This document shows positions 36,845 to 44,189 of a stretch of 64,000 nucleotides of DNA, piece after piece. Every line of letters begins with the position of its first letter. Within the stretch, counting starts at the first letter, position 1. The notes beneath the pieces were generated by a model, which was given only the letters and a program-made list of their open reading frames with translations, did no database searches and was not told where the DNA came from. Position numbers and translations under genes: made by a program. The DNA comes from Paenibacillus endoradicis (GTDB taxonomy: Bacteria; Bacillota; Bacilli; Paenibacillales; Paenibacillaceae), in the NCBI RefSeq assembly GCF_024721975.1, contig NZ_JANQBB010000001.1:1116001-1180000 (forward strand), in the 5' to 3' direction.

Positions 36845-37121
36845 GGAGGTAATCTATTTGAAATTCGTCGTTATAATTCTCCTTGTCGTTTACACATCTA
36901 CCCAAATTATGTGTAAAATTTCATAGGTGGTAATTTAATCGGCAATTTAAGTTCTCTTTGATTAAGCGTTTCTTGATGCAAGTATTTCTTTTGTAAACAA
37001 GTTACTTAGTAAAAAATAAATTATCAGAAAACGGCTCATGATATAGCACAACCCTTATTTAGGTAGTGTACCTATAGTCGATTATTTGTACTAGAACCAC
37101 GAACCGCTTCAAATTTAGAGT
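36845..37121. other. 277-base gap with no visible gene
   Basis: AT-rich, no supported frame, no strong hairpin. The segment near 36960-36985 faintly resembles an island repeat (GATTAAGCGTTTCTTGATG), too weakly to call. Confidence 0.4.
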
Positions 37122-37147
37122 GTGTTAAACTACCCGTTACTTCAATG
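37122..37147 (+). repeat. Island repeat copy 8 (left-type motif)
   Basis: GTTAAACTACCCGTTACTTC followed by AATG. The stop codon of the next minus-strand frame (37142-37144) lies within the motif. Confidence 0.65.
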
Positions 37148-37422
37148 TTCAATTAATATCAACCTCGGTGATTTCCATATCTTATTCCCATATCTAACCC
37201 AATACTTCTCTACAACCGCAATTACACCACTAATATTCAAGGATCTTGATATGCTGGTTATCCTACCAATTTCATTTTCTAAGGAAATTGAGTTAGGTGT
37301 TTTCTCAACAATTGTTGCATATTCGTAAGAACCGTCATATTTGAAAACCAAATATAGACTACAAATATGATCAGGGTAATAAAAACTGTTATCATTATTT
37401 TCCACTTCGTTTTTACTCTATG
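37142..37422 (-). pseudogene. Small membrane protein with apparent frameshift
   Basis: One frame gives an ATG-started anchor MITVFITLIIFVVYIWFS (start at 37392, weak GAAGTGG upstream); shifting frame around the TTTTC run near 37343-37348 continues as KYDGSYEYATIVEKTPNSIS and ends LNISGVIAVVEKYWVRYGNK then IWKSPRLILIEH. Together they make a plausible ~85-residue one-helix protein; separately each is odd (the second frame has only a GTG start inside a poor context). Either a frameshift mutation or a sequence error. No family recognised. Confidence 0.45.
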
Positions 37423-37482
37423 ATTTTTATCTACTTCCCTTTTTTCAACTTGGCAATATCAGTAAGACAGTTACTCATCGGT

Positions 37483-37692
37483 TTAAATATACAATTCTAG
37501 TTCATTATCTGTTAACTCGTGCAAAATTGAACGACCTGTTCTTTCTTGAAGGTCTTGATGTAATGATTCAACATCATTGTATTTACGTCTAGTTACCCAT
37601 ATTTGATTTTCACTAATCAGCCTAAATCCATTAGATTCGAGTAAAACCCTATCAATAAAGGTTATATCGTGGTTCGAAGTGAACTGTTCCAA
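37483..37692 (-). CDS. Small hypothetical protein (69 aa)
   Basis: No family recognised. Contains NGFRLISENQIWVTRRKYND, a mixed alpha/beta-looking sequence, and an acidic end DNELELYI. The only usable start is TTG at 37692, preceded by a weak GAAAG. It may be a C-terminal fragment. Located left of the MarR operon and divergent from it. Confidence 0.4.
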   Translation of the reverse strand: MEQFTSNHDITFIDRVLLESNGFRLISENQIWVTRRKYNDVESLHQDLQERTGRSILHELTDNELELYI

Positions 37693-37816
37693 TCTTTCAG
37701 ATGAACCTCAAGCTCCACTCTCCACTTTACCACTACTTATAATACGGTTCACCTTAACACTCTAACGGAGAAATAATTGACATCGAAGGCGCAATATAGT
37801 ATCTTGATCATTAAGT

Positions 37817-37833
37817 ATCTTGGTTATCAAGAT
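37817..37833 (+). promoter_or_regulatory. Likely MarR operator
   Basis: ATCTTGGTTATCAAGAT, a palindrome with six-base arms and a five-base spacer, 24 bases before the MarR start. A third half-site, TATCTTGAT, lies at 37800-37808. Consistent with autoregulation. Confidence 0.65.
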
Positions 37834-37856
37834 AAAATAACTTCCAAGGAGGACTA

Positions 37857-38336
37857 TTGTTGTCAATTCATCGAACCAAACAACCCACGAAGCAGCAAGA
37901 AAACCTTACGATGAGTATGCGCGGATTGGGAAGCAGAACGGTACTTTACCAGCAAAGTGTCGCTGCTTCTTTAGGACTCTACAATAATGATTTTTTGTCC
38001 GTTGACATTCTGCATGAAAAAGGGCCAGTCACCGCCGGCGAGCTGTCTAGACTAACTGGACTTACAACGGGCAGTGTTACCGCATTGATCGACCGACTAG
38101 AGAAAAGCGGATTTGTTCGCAGGCAATATGACCCCAATGACCGTCGTAAAGTGATTATAGTTCCAATGTACGAGAATAAAGAAGAAGTCAGCAATATGTA
38201 CCTTTCGCTCCACACGGCAATGGTCAAACTGGCTTTATCCTATTCAAATGAAGAGCTCGAGCTCATAAATCAGTTTTTACGCAAAGCAAACATTGTTCTA
38301 GAAGAACAAATTCATATTCTAAATGATAAGGGATGA
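37857..38336 (+). CDS. MarR-family transcriptional regulator
   Basis: About 159 residues. Winged helix: FLSVDILHEKGPVTAGELSR, LTGLTTGSVTALIDRLEKSG and wing FVRRQYDPNDRRKVIIV (D-x-x-D-R-R). First gene of a MarR-flavodoxin-MFS operon; the flavodoxin start overlaps its stop. Two TTG codons in tandem (37857, 37860) follow AAGGAGG; the second has the better spacing. It probably represses the operon through the palindrome upstream and is released by a drug or phenolic ligand, as usual for the family. Confidence 0.88.
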   Translation: MLSIHRTKQPTKQQENLTMSMRGLGSRTVLYQQSVAASLGLYNNDFLSVDILHEKGPVTAGELSRLTGLTTGSVTALIDRLEKSGFVRRQYDPNDRRKVIIVPMYENKEEVSNMYLSLHTAMVKLALSYSNEELELINQFLRKANIVLEEQIHILNDKG

Positions 38337-38776
38337 GTCAAATGGCAGTACTAATTCTATATGCTACGAAAACAGGAGCAACAGAGCAATGTATACAAGT
38401 TTTAGCAAAAGAGATTTCGAATTGTACACTTTGTAATATTGAAATGGAGAAGCCCAATATCGAGGATTTTGATCAGATTATTTTGGGTGCGGGAGTTCGA
38501 GACAAAAAAATATACAAACCCATTCGCGACTTTATCAAAAAAAATCATAATGAATTACTGAAGAAAAGAATGGGATACTTTATTTGCAATGAGAAGCCAA
38601 AGGAGACGGCAGAAATAATAGAGCGGAATATCCCCGCTGATCTTAAAGAAGCTGCTGTCTGCATTGAATCTTTTGGCGGTTATAAGGCTTATGCTGCACC
38701 AAAAGAAGGGACAGATCAACTGAAAGGAATTTTCTTGGATAAAATAAAAGCTTTTTCCGAAAATTTCAAGAAGTAA
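38333..38776 (+). CDS. Flavodoxin-domain protein (HemG/YwqN-like)
   Basis: A 147-residue flavodoxin fold: FMN phosphate loop YATKTGATEQC near the N terminus, ILGAGVRDKKIYKPIRDFI and a final ESFGGYKAYA, the arrangement of flavodoxin_5/HemG-type proteins. Probably an FMN-dependent reductase that might modify or detoxify the compound exported by the next gene; substrate unknown. The ATG overlaps the MarR stop (ATGA); a second ATG three codons later is possible. Confidence 0.78.
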   Translation: MSQMAVLILYATKTGATEQCIQVLAKEISNCTLCNIEMEKPNIEDFDQIILGAGVRDKKIYKPIRDFIKKNHNELLKKRMGYFICNEKPKETAEIIERNIPADLKEAAVCIESFGGYKAYAAPKEGTDQLKGIFLDKIKAFSENFKK

Positions 38777-38924
38777 TCTTTATGCAGGGCTAAGACAAAA
38801 TTTTGCAAGCAAGTATTTCGATGGGGCATTTCAATTTATTACTTTTACTAGGCATGAAGAAGAGTTTAACTGTCTAGGCAAGGCAATAGGTTGGTCATAT
38901 AAAAAATGGAGGGAACAAAAGAAA

Positions 38925-40445
38925 ATGGTAAAAGGAAATAACATAGGAGTTATACTGGCGGGTCTGCTGTTGGCCATTCTTATGGCATCGATGGATAACA
39001 CCATCGTAGCGACAGCTATTGGTACAATCGTTGGAGATTTAGGCGGTTTTGACAAATTAATGTGGGTGACATCTGCTTATTTAGTGGCTGAGATGGCCGG
39101 CATGCCGATTTTCGGTAAATTATCGGATATGTATGGCCGTAAGCGTTTCTTTATTTTCGGTATTGTCGTATTCATGATCGGCTCTGCTTTATGTGGTACA
39201 GCAGACACGATCATAGAACTGAGTATTTATCGCGCTATTCAAGGTATTGGCGGCGGAGCCCTGATGCCTATCGCATTCACGATCATGTTTGATGTGGTAG
39301 CACCGGATAAACGCGGAAAAATGGGCGGTTTGTTCGGTACCGTATTCGGCATATCCAGTATATTCGGCCCTCTCCTTGGGGCTTATATTACAGATCAAAT
39401 ACATTGGTCATGGATTTTCTATATCAACCTACCGCTAGGCTTGATTGCATTCGTTATGATCGCTTTCTTTTACAAGGAGTCTGTCCAGCGCTCCAAACAA
39501 AAAATCGATTACCTTGGCGCAATTACGCTTGTAGCTTCTATCGTCTGCCTAATGTTTGCGCTTGAACTTGGCGGTAAGCAGTACGCTTGGGACTCTAGTA
39601 TGATTCTTGGTTTATTCACTGCTTTTGCGGTGCTTATTTTTGGTTTTATTTTCATCGAACGTCGTGCACAGGAACCAATCATCACCTTCAGTATGTTCAA
39701 GAGTCGTCTCTATACAACAAGTAACGCAATGGCTCTTTTTGCCGGCGCTGCATTTATTACGGCCTCTATCTACATTCCAATCTTCATTCAAGGCGTTCTT
39801 GGTGGCTCGGCAACGAATTCGGGACTTGTTCTGCTTCCAATGATGCTCGGGTCTGTCGTAACTGCTGCAGGCGGCGGTTCATTCCTTGCTAAGTTTAAAT
39901 ATCGCTCCATCATGATTCCAACATTAGCTCTGCTAGTTATTGGTATTGCTCTGCTCACCACGTTAACGACCGATTCTTCGCGATTTATTGTCACGATCTT
40001 CATGGTTATGGTCGGTCTTGGTATCGGTGCGTCGTTCTCAGTATTGAGCAATGCGGCGATACATGGCTTTAGTGCAAGGCAGCGCGGCTCTGCAAGTTCG
40101 ACGCTTAACTTCATGCGTTCACTGGGAATGACGCTCGGTATTACAGTATTCGGTATTATTCAAAGTCATATGTTTACGAATAAATTGACTGCAGTATTCG
40201 GAGGCGGTCAATCGATGGAGGGTGTCGATCTAAGTGATCCGCGTAAAATCTTGACTCCGGAAACTCGGAGCCAAATTCCTGAACAGGTTCTTGACAAGAT
40301 TACAGAGGCACTCTCCTCGTCTATCGTACAAACCTTTGCTTGGGCGATTATCCCATCTGTCATCGCACTGCTAGCAGCATTTGCCATGAGCAAAGAGAAA
40401 TTTGATCCAGCAAGTGAACTAGAAGAATATTCGGCTTCACATTAA
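38925..40445 (+). CDS. MFS multidrug exporter, DHA2 (EmrB/QacA) family
   Basis: A 506-residue, 14-helix drug:H+ antiporter. Helix I has LMASMDNTIVATAIGTIVGD with the DHA2 motif D1 (Asp-x-T-I-V-x-x-A), motif A GKLSDMYGRKR, and motif C-like GLFGTVFGISSIFGPLLGAY. GGAGGG precedes the ATG about ten bases upstream. Third gene of the MarR operon (150-base gap), so its likely job is efflux of an inducer of that regulator. The coding GC is above that of surrounding island genes. Confidence 0.88.
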   Translation: MVKGNNIGVILAGLLLAILMASMDNTIVATAIGTIVGDLGGFDKLMWVTSAYLVAEMAGMPIFGKLSDMYGRKRFFIFGIVVFMIGSALCGTADTIIELSIYRAIQGIGGGALMPIAFTIMFDVVAPDKRGKMGGLFGTVFGISSIFGPLLGAYITDQIHWSWIFYINLPLGLIAFVMIAFFYKESVQRSKQKIDYLGAITLVASIVCLMFALELGGKQYAWDSSMILGLFTAFAVLIFGFIFIERRAQEPIITFSMFKSRLYTTSNAMALFAGAAFITASIYIPIFIQGVLGGSATNSGLVLLPMMLGSVVTAAGGGSFLAKFKYRSIMIPTLALLVIGIALLTTLTTDSSRFIVTIFMVMVGLGIGASFSVLSNAAIHGFSARQRGSASSTLNFMRSLGMTLGITVFGIIQSHMFTNKLTAVFGGGQSMEGVDLSDPRKILTPETRSQIPEQVLDKITEALSSSIVQTFAWAIIPSVIALLAAFAMSKEKFDPASELEEYSASH

Positions 40446-40493
40446 GTAGGTAGGTCTGTACGAAATGCGAAGTTATTTCGTAACTCTACTTGC

Positions 40494-40536
40494 GAAAGCC
40501 TTCAATGAGAGATTAGATGCCTCATTGAAGGCTTTC
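40494..40536 (+). terminator. Terminator of the MarR operon
   Basis: Perfect 16-base arms GAAAGCCTTCAATGAG (40494-40509) and complement (40521-40536), weak T-tract TGTTT. Confidence 0.75.
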
Positions 40537-40693
40537 TGTTTATCATGTCAAAAAAGACAATGCGTCCTATTAAGGAATAGCGGTTTCGTGTGAGTGCTTA
40601 TTTTTAACACTCATTAGCAGACCAAGCATAGTAGCATCGACATTCAGTCCAACTCTCCGATATACCACTAGACGGTTCACAAGCTAAATTGCA

Positions 40694-41179
40694 CTAGTCT
40701 TGCGATAAATCTTTTATTAACCAAGCGTCCGTAGCATTATGCTCTGAACCATCTAGTGGTCTTTCAAGTTGTTGGAAACCTAATTTGATGTAAAGGAGAT
40801 TTGCTGCTTGGAGTTTCTTCAAAGTTTCTAAATAACAGTGTGTATAGTGTTCCTTGGCGAAGTCGAGCGCAACTTTCATAAGATCTTTCGACAGGCCCAT
40901 ACCTTGAGCTTCGGGTGTAATGTATAGTTTTTGCAATTCGCAAATTCCCATTCCCTGCCCAAATGGTGCAATCCCCACACCACCTACCACTTCATTTTGT
41001 ACATTCACTGCAACCCAATATTTTGAATTTGATTGTTCCTTGTAATATTGTGCCAAACTACTCAGTTGAGGATCAAAATATGCTGTTCCCGGAATATTTA
41101 GATTAAATGATTCTAATGAGCGTTTTATAATTTTCTCTATTATTTGATTGTCCTTTTCTTCAATTTCACGAATTTGCAT
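40694..41179 (-). CDS. GNAT-family N-acetyltransferase
   Basis: About 161 residues. Core: MQIREIEEKDNQIIEKIIKR, YWVAVNVQNEVVGGVGIAPF, the acetyl-CoA loop YITPEAQGMGLSKDLM (Q-x-x-G-x-S in place of Q/R-x-x-G-x-G/A) and YIKLGFQQLERPL. The ATG at 41179 begins the fold and has GAGGG ten bases upstream; the 53-codon extension to 41338 is not supported. Substrate unknown. A single-gene module between the MarR operon and repeat copy 9. Confidence 0.85.
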   Translation of the reverse strand: MQIREIEEKDNQIIEKIIKRSLESFNLNIPGTAYFDPQLSSLAQYYKEQSNSKYWVAVNVQNEVVGGVGIAPFGQGMGICELQKLYITPEAQGMGLSKDLMKVALDFAKEHYTHCYLETLKKLQAANLLYIKLGFQQLERPLDGSEHNATDAWLIKDLSQD

Positions 41180-41355
41180 TGTTTCATTTCCCTCATTATC
41201 TAACATTTTCAATTTACTAACTCTAATACTTTTCGCCAAATAATTCAACCTATTCAAACAAAAAGAGCCACTCATACCCATTACAGGTATTGTGGCAAGA
41301 GAAAATCTGAACTCTATCCATTTCTTTTTCTTATTCACAATAACATTTCCTTGTT

Positions 41356-41382
41356 CGAACTATCGTTCCCCGTTAGTTCAAT
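41356..41382 (+). repeat. Island repeat copy 9
   Basis: CGAACTATCGTTCCCCGTTA then GTTCAAT; stem GAACTA/TAGTTC plus CG/CG with the T-T mismatch. It abuts the stop codon of the next minus-strand gene. Confidence 0.8.
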
Positions 41383-42320
41383 CAAACCAAAAGTCGATCC
41401 AATCCAATTGCACTTATTAATAATCGTTCCTTTTTAGTTCCGAGCATTTTTTGTGTCCAATCTACTAAGCCTCCATCACCAATGTAATACTCCTTATCCT
41501 CAATAACTGTCTTAATAGTGAATTGTATACCCTTATAATACTGATTTTCCTTTTGAGGAGAACCTGTACTAATGACCACATCATTTAATTCTAAACTTTT
41601 TCCATATTCAGTAATTCTTGACACTAAACCTAAGCTGTCTTTATATCCACCTCGCTCACTAAAAATTACCTCTATTTTGGAATTGAAGAGTGATTTAAAA
41701 ATCGTTCGATAAATTTCTATATGTTCCCACAATGATTTTTTCTCGAAATCGTATGATCCTTGGTCTACTCCAGAGGTCACCATACAGAATAAATGAAAAT
41801 GAGCGAGCATTCCTGGAGAATCACCAAAATACTGTGCTCGTACATGTCTATGGGTAGTACAAAATCGCATGTAATCCTCTCTAGAGGATTTATGGTATTT
41901 AATCAGATCCGCTATATGTAACGCGATAAGATTCGTCGCATCTGAAACAACTTCCGTCCCCCGGAGTGCCGAAATGACCTTATTTTGATCGACTGTACCT
42001 ACTACTGAAGTACAGCCCAAAGGGGCAACAGGTGACAACTCGAGTGGGGATACTCCCTGATTTACAGCCACTTTCAGAATATCCATTTCCAATTGTTTTA
42101 GCTGAAGCGGTTCTATCTTTGCTGGATGAACAAACCGATTTTCTCTGTATCTCTTAAGTAGATCATTTGGATTAGACTTTCTAACCTTCTCATTAAATAC
42201 CTTCAAAAGAAGCGTATTTAGATCGCTGCCCGAAATTTGTTCTGTCATAAGAGTTATCAAATCAGATTTCTCAAGTCTATTTAGTATTCTTTCAATGTCT
42301 GCTGTAAGTGTAGGTTTCAA
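41382..42320 (-). CDS. Class II aminoacyl-tRNA synthetase-like protein, function unknown
   Basis: About 312 residues. A motif-2-like block RFCTTHRHVRAQYFGDS ... LAHFHLFCM and a motif-3-like end SAIGLDRLLV, together with GDGGLVDWTQKMLGTKKERL, suggest the class II synthetase catalytic fold (closest in style to HisRS/HisZ-type folds). No anticodon-binding domain follows, and there is no his operon nearby. It could be a ligase acting on a small molecule or a carrier, or a degenerate regulator. TTG start at 42320 after AAGGAGTG; the ATG at 42350 lies upstream of that site. A single gene between repeats 9 and 10. Confidence 0.6.
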   Translation of the reverse strand: MKPTLTADIERILNRLEKSDLITLMTEQISGSDLNTLLLKVFNEKVRKSNPNDLLKRYRENRFVHPAKIEPLQLKQLEMDILKVAVNQGVSPLELSPVAPLGCTSVVGTVDQNKVISALRGTEVVSDATNLIALHIADLIKYHKSSREDYMRFCTTHRHVRAQYFGDSPGMLAHFHLFCMVTSGVDQGSYDFEKKSLWEHIEIYRTIFKSLFNSKIEVIFSERGGYKDSLGLVSRITEYGKSLELNDVVISTGSPQKENQYYKGIQFTIKTVIEDKEYYIGDGGLVDWTQKMLGTKKERLLISAIGLDRLLV

Positions 42321-42409
42321 TTTATTCACTCCTTTTTTTAGAGTTATCACATCAATTGACTCATTCTCATATTAAAAAACAGCTACAAGCCTTGGACGTT
42401 TATTTATCA

Positions 42410-42556
42410 CACTAAACTGCAAGTTATCTCAACGCCCTGCAGTACATATGTACCAAATATCTTATTTTATAAATATGTAAAAGGAGCAGCGACCGCAGCT
42501 CCTTTATCGTTGTATATAGTCCTTAATTGAACTTACTGTTCGCCGTTAGTTCAATC
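42410..42556 (+). repeat. Island repeat copy 10 (full, long)
   Basis: Left motif CACTAAACTGCAAGTTATCT, central stem AAAGGAGC/GCTCCTTT (42479-42504), right motif with perfect eight-base arms ATTGAACT (42526-42533) and AGTTCAAT (42548-42555). Confidence 0.75.
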
Positions 42557-42585
42557 ATGATTTTATTAAACAGCTAATCACATGT

Positions 42586-43170
42586 TCAGTTTTCCAAATT
42601 ATTATTAATTTTCTTTAGTTCTTTTGCTGGTACTCCTGCTACGATAGTATTCTCTGGAACATCTTTCGTGACAACTGCTCCTGCCGCAACAACAGAGTTA
42701 TCCCCAATCTTCACGCCCGGCAGTATGGTTGCGTTTGACCCGATCCATACGTTTTCCCCAATTATAACTGGAGAGGGATATGTTGTATTTCTCGTCTCCA
42801 AAGGTAACCCATGATTAAGTGTAGCAATCGTGACATTCATACCAACCATTGTACCGTCTCCTATACTAATTCCACCTCTATCTTGGAAGGAACAGCCTGT
42901 GTTGAAAAATACATTCTTTCCTATACTAATATTTTTCCCATAGTCTGTATAAAACGGCGGGAAACACACAAAAGACGAATCAACTTTATTGCCTGTTAGT
43001 TCACTAAAAATCTCCACTATTTCTTCTCTTGAATGATAGGAAGTATTCAATTCCATTGTGATCTTTTGAGCTTGGTAACTACATTGAATTAATAAACCAT
43101 GTAATTCTTTATCCTCCCCCGAAATTGGGTTGCCTTTCTTACAAAAGTCTATAAAATCTTTCATGTCCAT
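42586..43170 (-). CDS. Hexapeptide-repeat O-acetyltransferase (maltose/galactoside acetyltransferase-like)
   Basis: 194 residues: N-terminal mac domain ([20 protein letters not shown]), then left-handed beta-helix hexapeptides ([57 protein letters not shown]) and the conserved catalytic His in TLNHGLP. It acetylates sugars with acetyl-CoA as trimer; the sugar is unknown. AGGTGAT lies eight to ten bases before the ATG. A single gene between repeats 10 and 11. Confidence 0.88.
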   Translation of the reverse strand: MDMKDFIDFCKKGNPISGEDKELHGLLIQCSYQAQKITMELNTSYHSREEIVEIFSELTGNKVDSSFVCFPPFYTDYGKNISIGKNVFFNTGCSFQDRGGISIGDGTMVGMNVTIATLNHGLPLETRNTTYPSPVIIGENVWIGSNATILPGVKIGDNSVVAAGAVVTKDVPENTIVAGVPAKELKKINNNLEN

Positions 43171-43426
43171 TTTTAAAAATCACCTACCTAATTTATTCAT
43201 ACTTCTTGTTTTGTTGGTCGAATAATCAAATCACTAACAGACCCAGGTTAAAAAGTATCAAGTAGATATAAGATGAGGTTACTTCAATACTCCCTGGATA
43301 GTTTTCTAATACTTAGATACCCTCCGTGATTTGCCTAATGATATTTATTCAATTCACGAAGGTTTTTAAACACATTCTACACACTAACAGTATATTACAC
43401 AACTCTCATATCCCAAATCTATTGTT
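43171..43426. other. Gene-free gap with an imperfect hairpin
   Basis: Holds an imperfect inverted repeat, CCTCCGTGATTTG (43320-43332) with CAATTCACGAAGG (43351-43363), followed by T5 on the plus strand; no plus-strand gene precedes it. Otherwise nothing recognisable. Confidence 0.4.
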
Positions 43427-43522
43427 ACGCTAAACTGCCCGTAAGTTTAAGACAAAGAACAGGCTATCGTAGCACCTACTCATCCATCTGTTTTATTCAA
43501 CAATCGTGTCCCGTTAGCTTAA
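43427..43522 (+). repeat. Island repeat copy 11 (full length)
   Basis: CGCTAAACTGCCCGTAAGTT, central ACAGGCTATCGTAGCACCT (stem partly decayed), then CAACAATCGTGTCCCGTTAG plus CTTAAC. Close in length and order to copy 3. Confidence 0.82.
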
Positions 43523-43560
43523 CACTTGTCAATGTCGGAGTCCGAAGATGAGAAAGAACA

Positions 43561-43926
43561 TTAAAAATACATTAATCCAAGCAGATGTAACACCCCTAAT
43601 AAGCCCATTGAATAAATAATTAATCTTGAGTATAAATTTTTAAAATTATTATTTTGATGCTTCTCAAAAAATAAATGTGCGATTGAGTGAAAAATTAAAA
43701 ACACATCTATTATAACGAAAGATAAAACGTGATGACTTACAAATGAATACAACAAAACCGTATAAAGTGGCAAATGCAGAATTGTAAATATTTTGAATGC
43801 ACGTTCATCTTCCATATCTTTAAGGATTGCGAACATTTTCCATTCTTTAGCTCTTATCGCATCCATTTCATGCAAAAGTAGGAGCGAAAAATTAATTAAA
43901 AAAATCATTAGTAAAAATGATGACAA
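43561..43926 (-). CDS. Small membrane protein, DUF6713-like
   Basis: About 121 residues with four hydrophobic segments. The pattern LLHEMDAIRAKEWKMF ... FTILHLPLYTVLL ... FHSIAHLFFEKH matches what I recall of DUF6713; conserved His/Glu within membrane segments (LLHEMD, HLPL, HSIAH) could bind metal or form an intramembrane active site. AGGTGAG before TTG at 43926 suggests that start, since the GTG at 43935 lies in the ribosome site. A single gene between repeats 11 and 12. Function unknown. Confidence 0.6.
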   Translation of the reverse strand: MSSFLLMIFLINFSLLLLHEMDAIRAKEWKMFAILKDMEDERAFKIFTILHLPLYTVLLYSFVSHHVLSFVIIDVFLIFHSIAHLFFEKHQNNNFKNLYSRLIIYSMGLLGVLHLLGLMYF

Positions 43927-44030
43927 AGTTCTCACCTCATTTATTGAATATACTCTGAGTTAATCACATCTCACTTCGGTTTGTTACTTATACGATTAAG
44001 AAATAATTATGTTTCCAAACATGGAAAATT

Positions 44031-44061
44031 GCGCTAAACCCGCCCGTTACCTTCATGAAGC
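44031..44061 (+). repeat. Island repeat copy 12 (left-type motif)
   Basis: GCGCTAAACCCGCCCGTTAC plus CTTCATGAAGC. The rightmost copy; beyond it the sequence is ordinary chromosome. Confidence 0.6.
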
Positions 44062-44149
44062 GGCGGCAGTCTACAACTTAATTTTTCCGTATATCACTTT
44101 ATTTTCTTTTGACATGTCAATCTATAACTAGATCATTATTATTACAAAA

Positions 44150-44177
44150 AAGCAGCATACCATATAGCATGCTGCTT
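44150..44177 (-). terminator. Terminator of the ABC-F gene
   Basis: AAGCAGCAT (44150-44158) and ATGCTGCTT (44169-44177), followed on the minus strand by TTTTGTAAT. Confidence 0.8.
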
Positions 44178-44189
44178 TATAAAATACAT

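Noticed and set aside
28304..44061. Classical integron attC sites
   Set aside because: The outer boxes are direct, not inverted; GTTAGTT/GTTAGCT do not fit GTTRRRY; hairpins are only 6-10 bp; and no IntI-type recombinase is present. Kept as a separate, unnamed repeat family.
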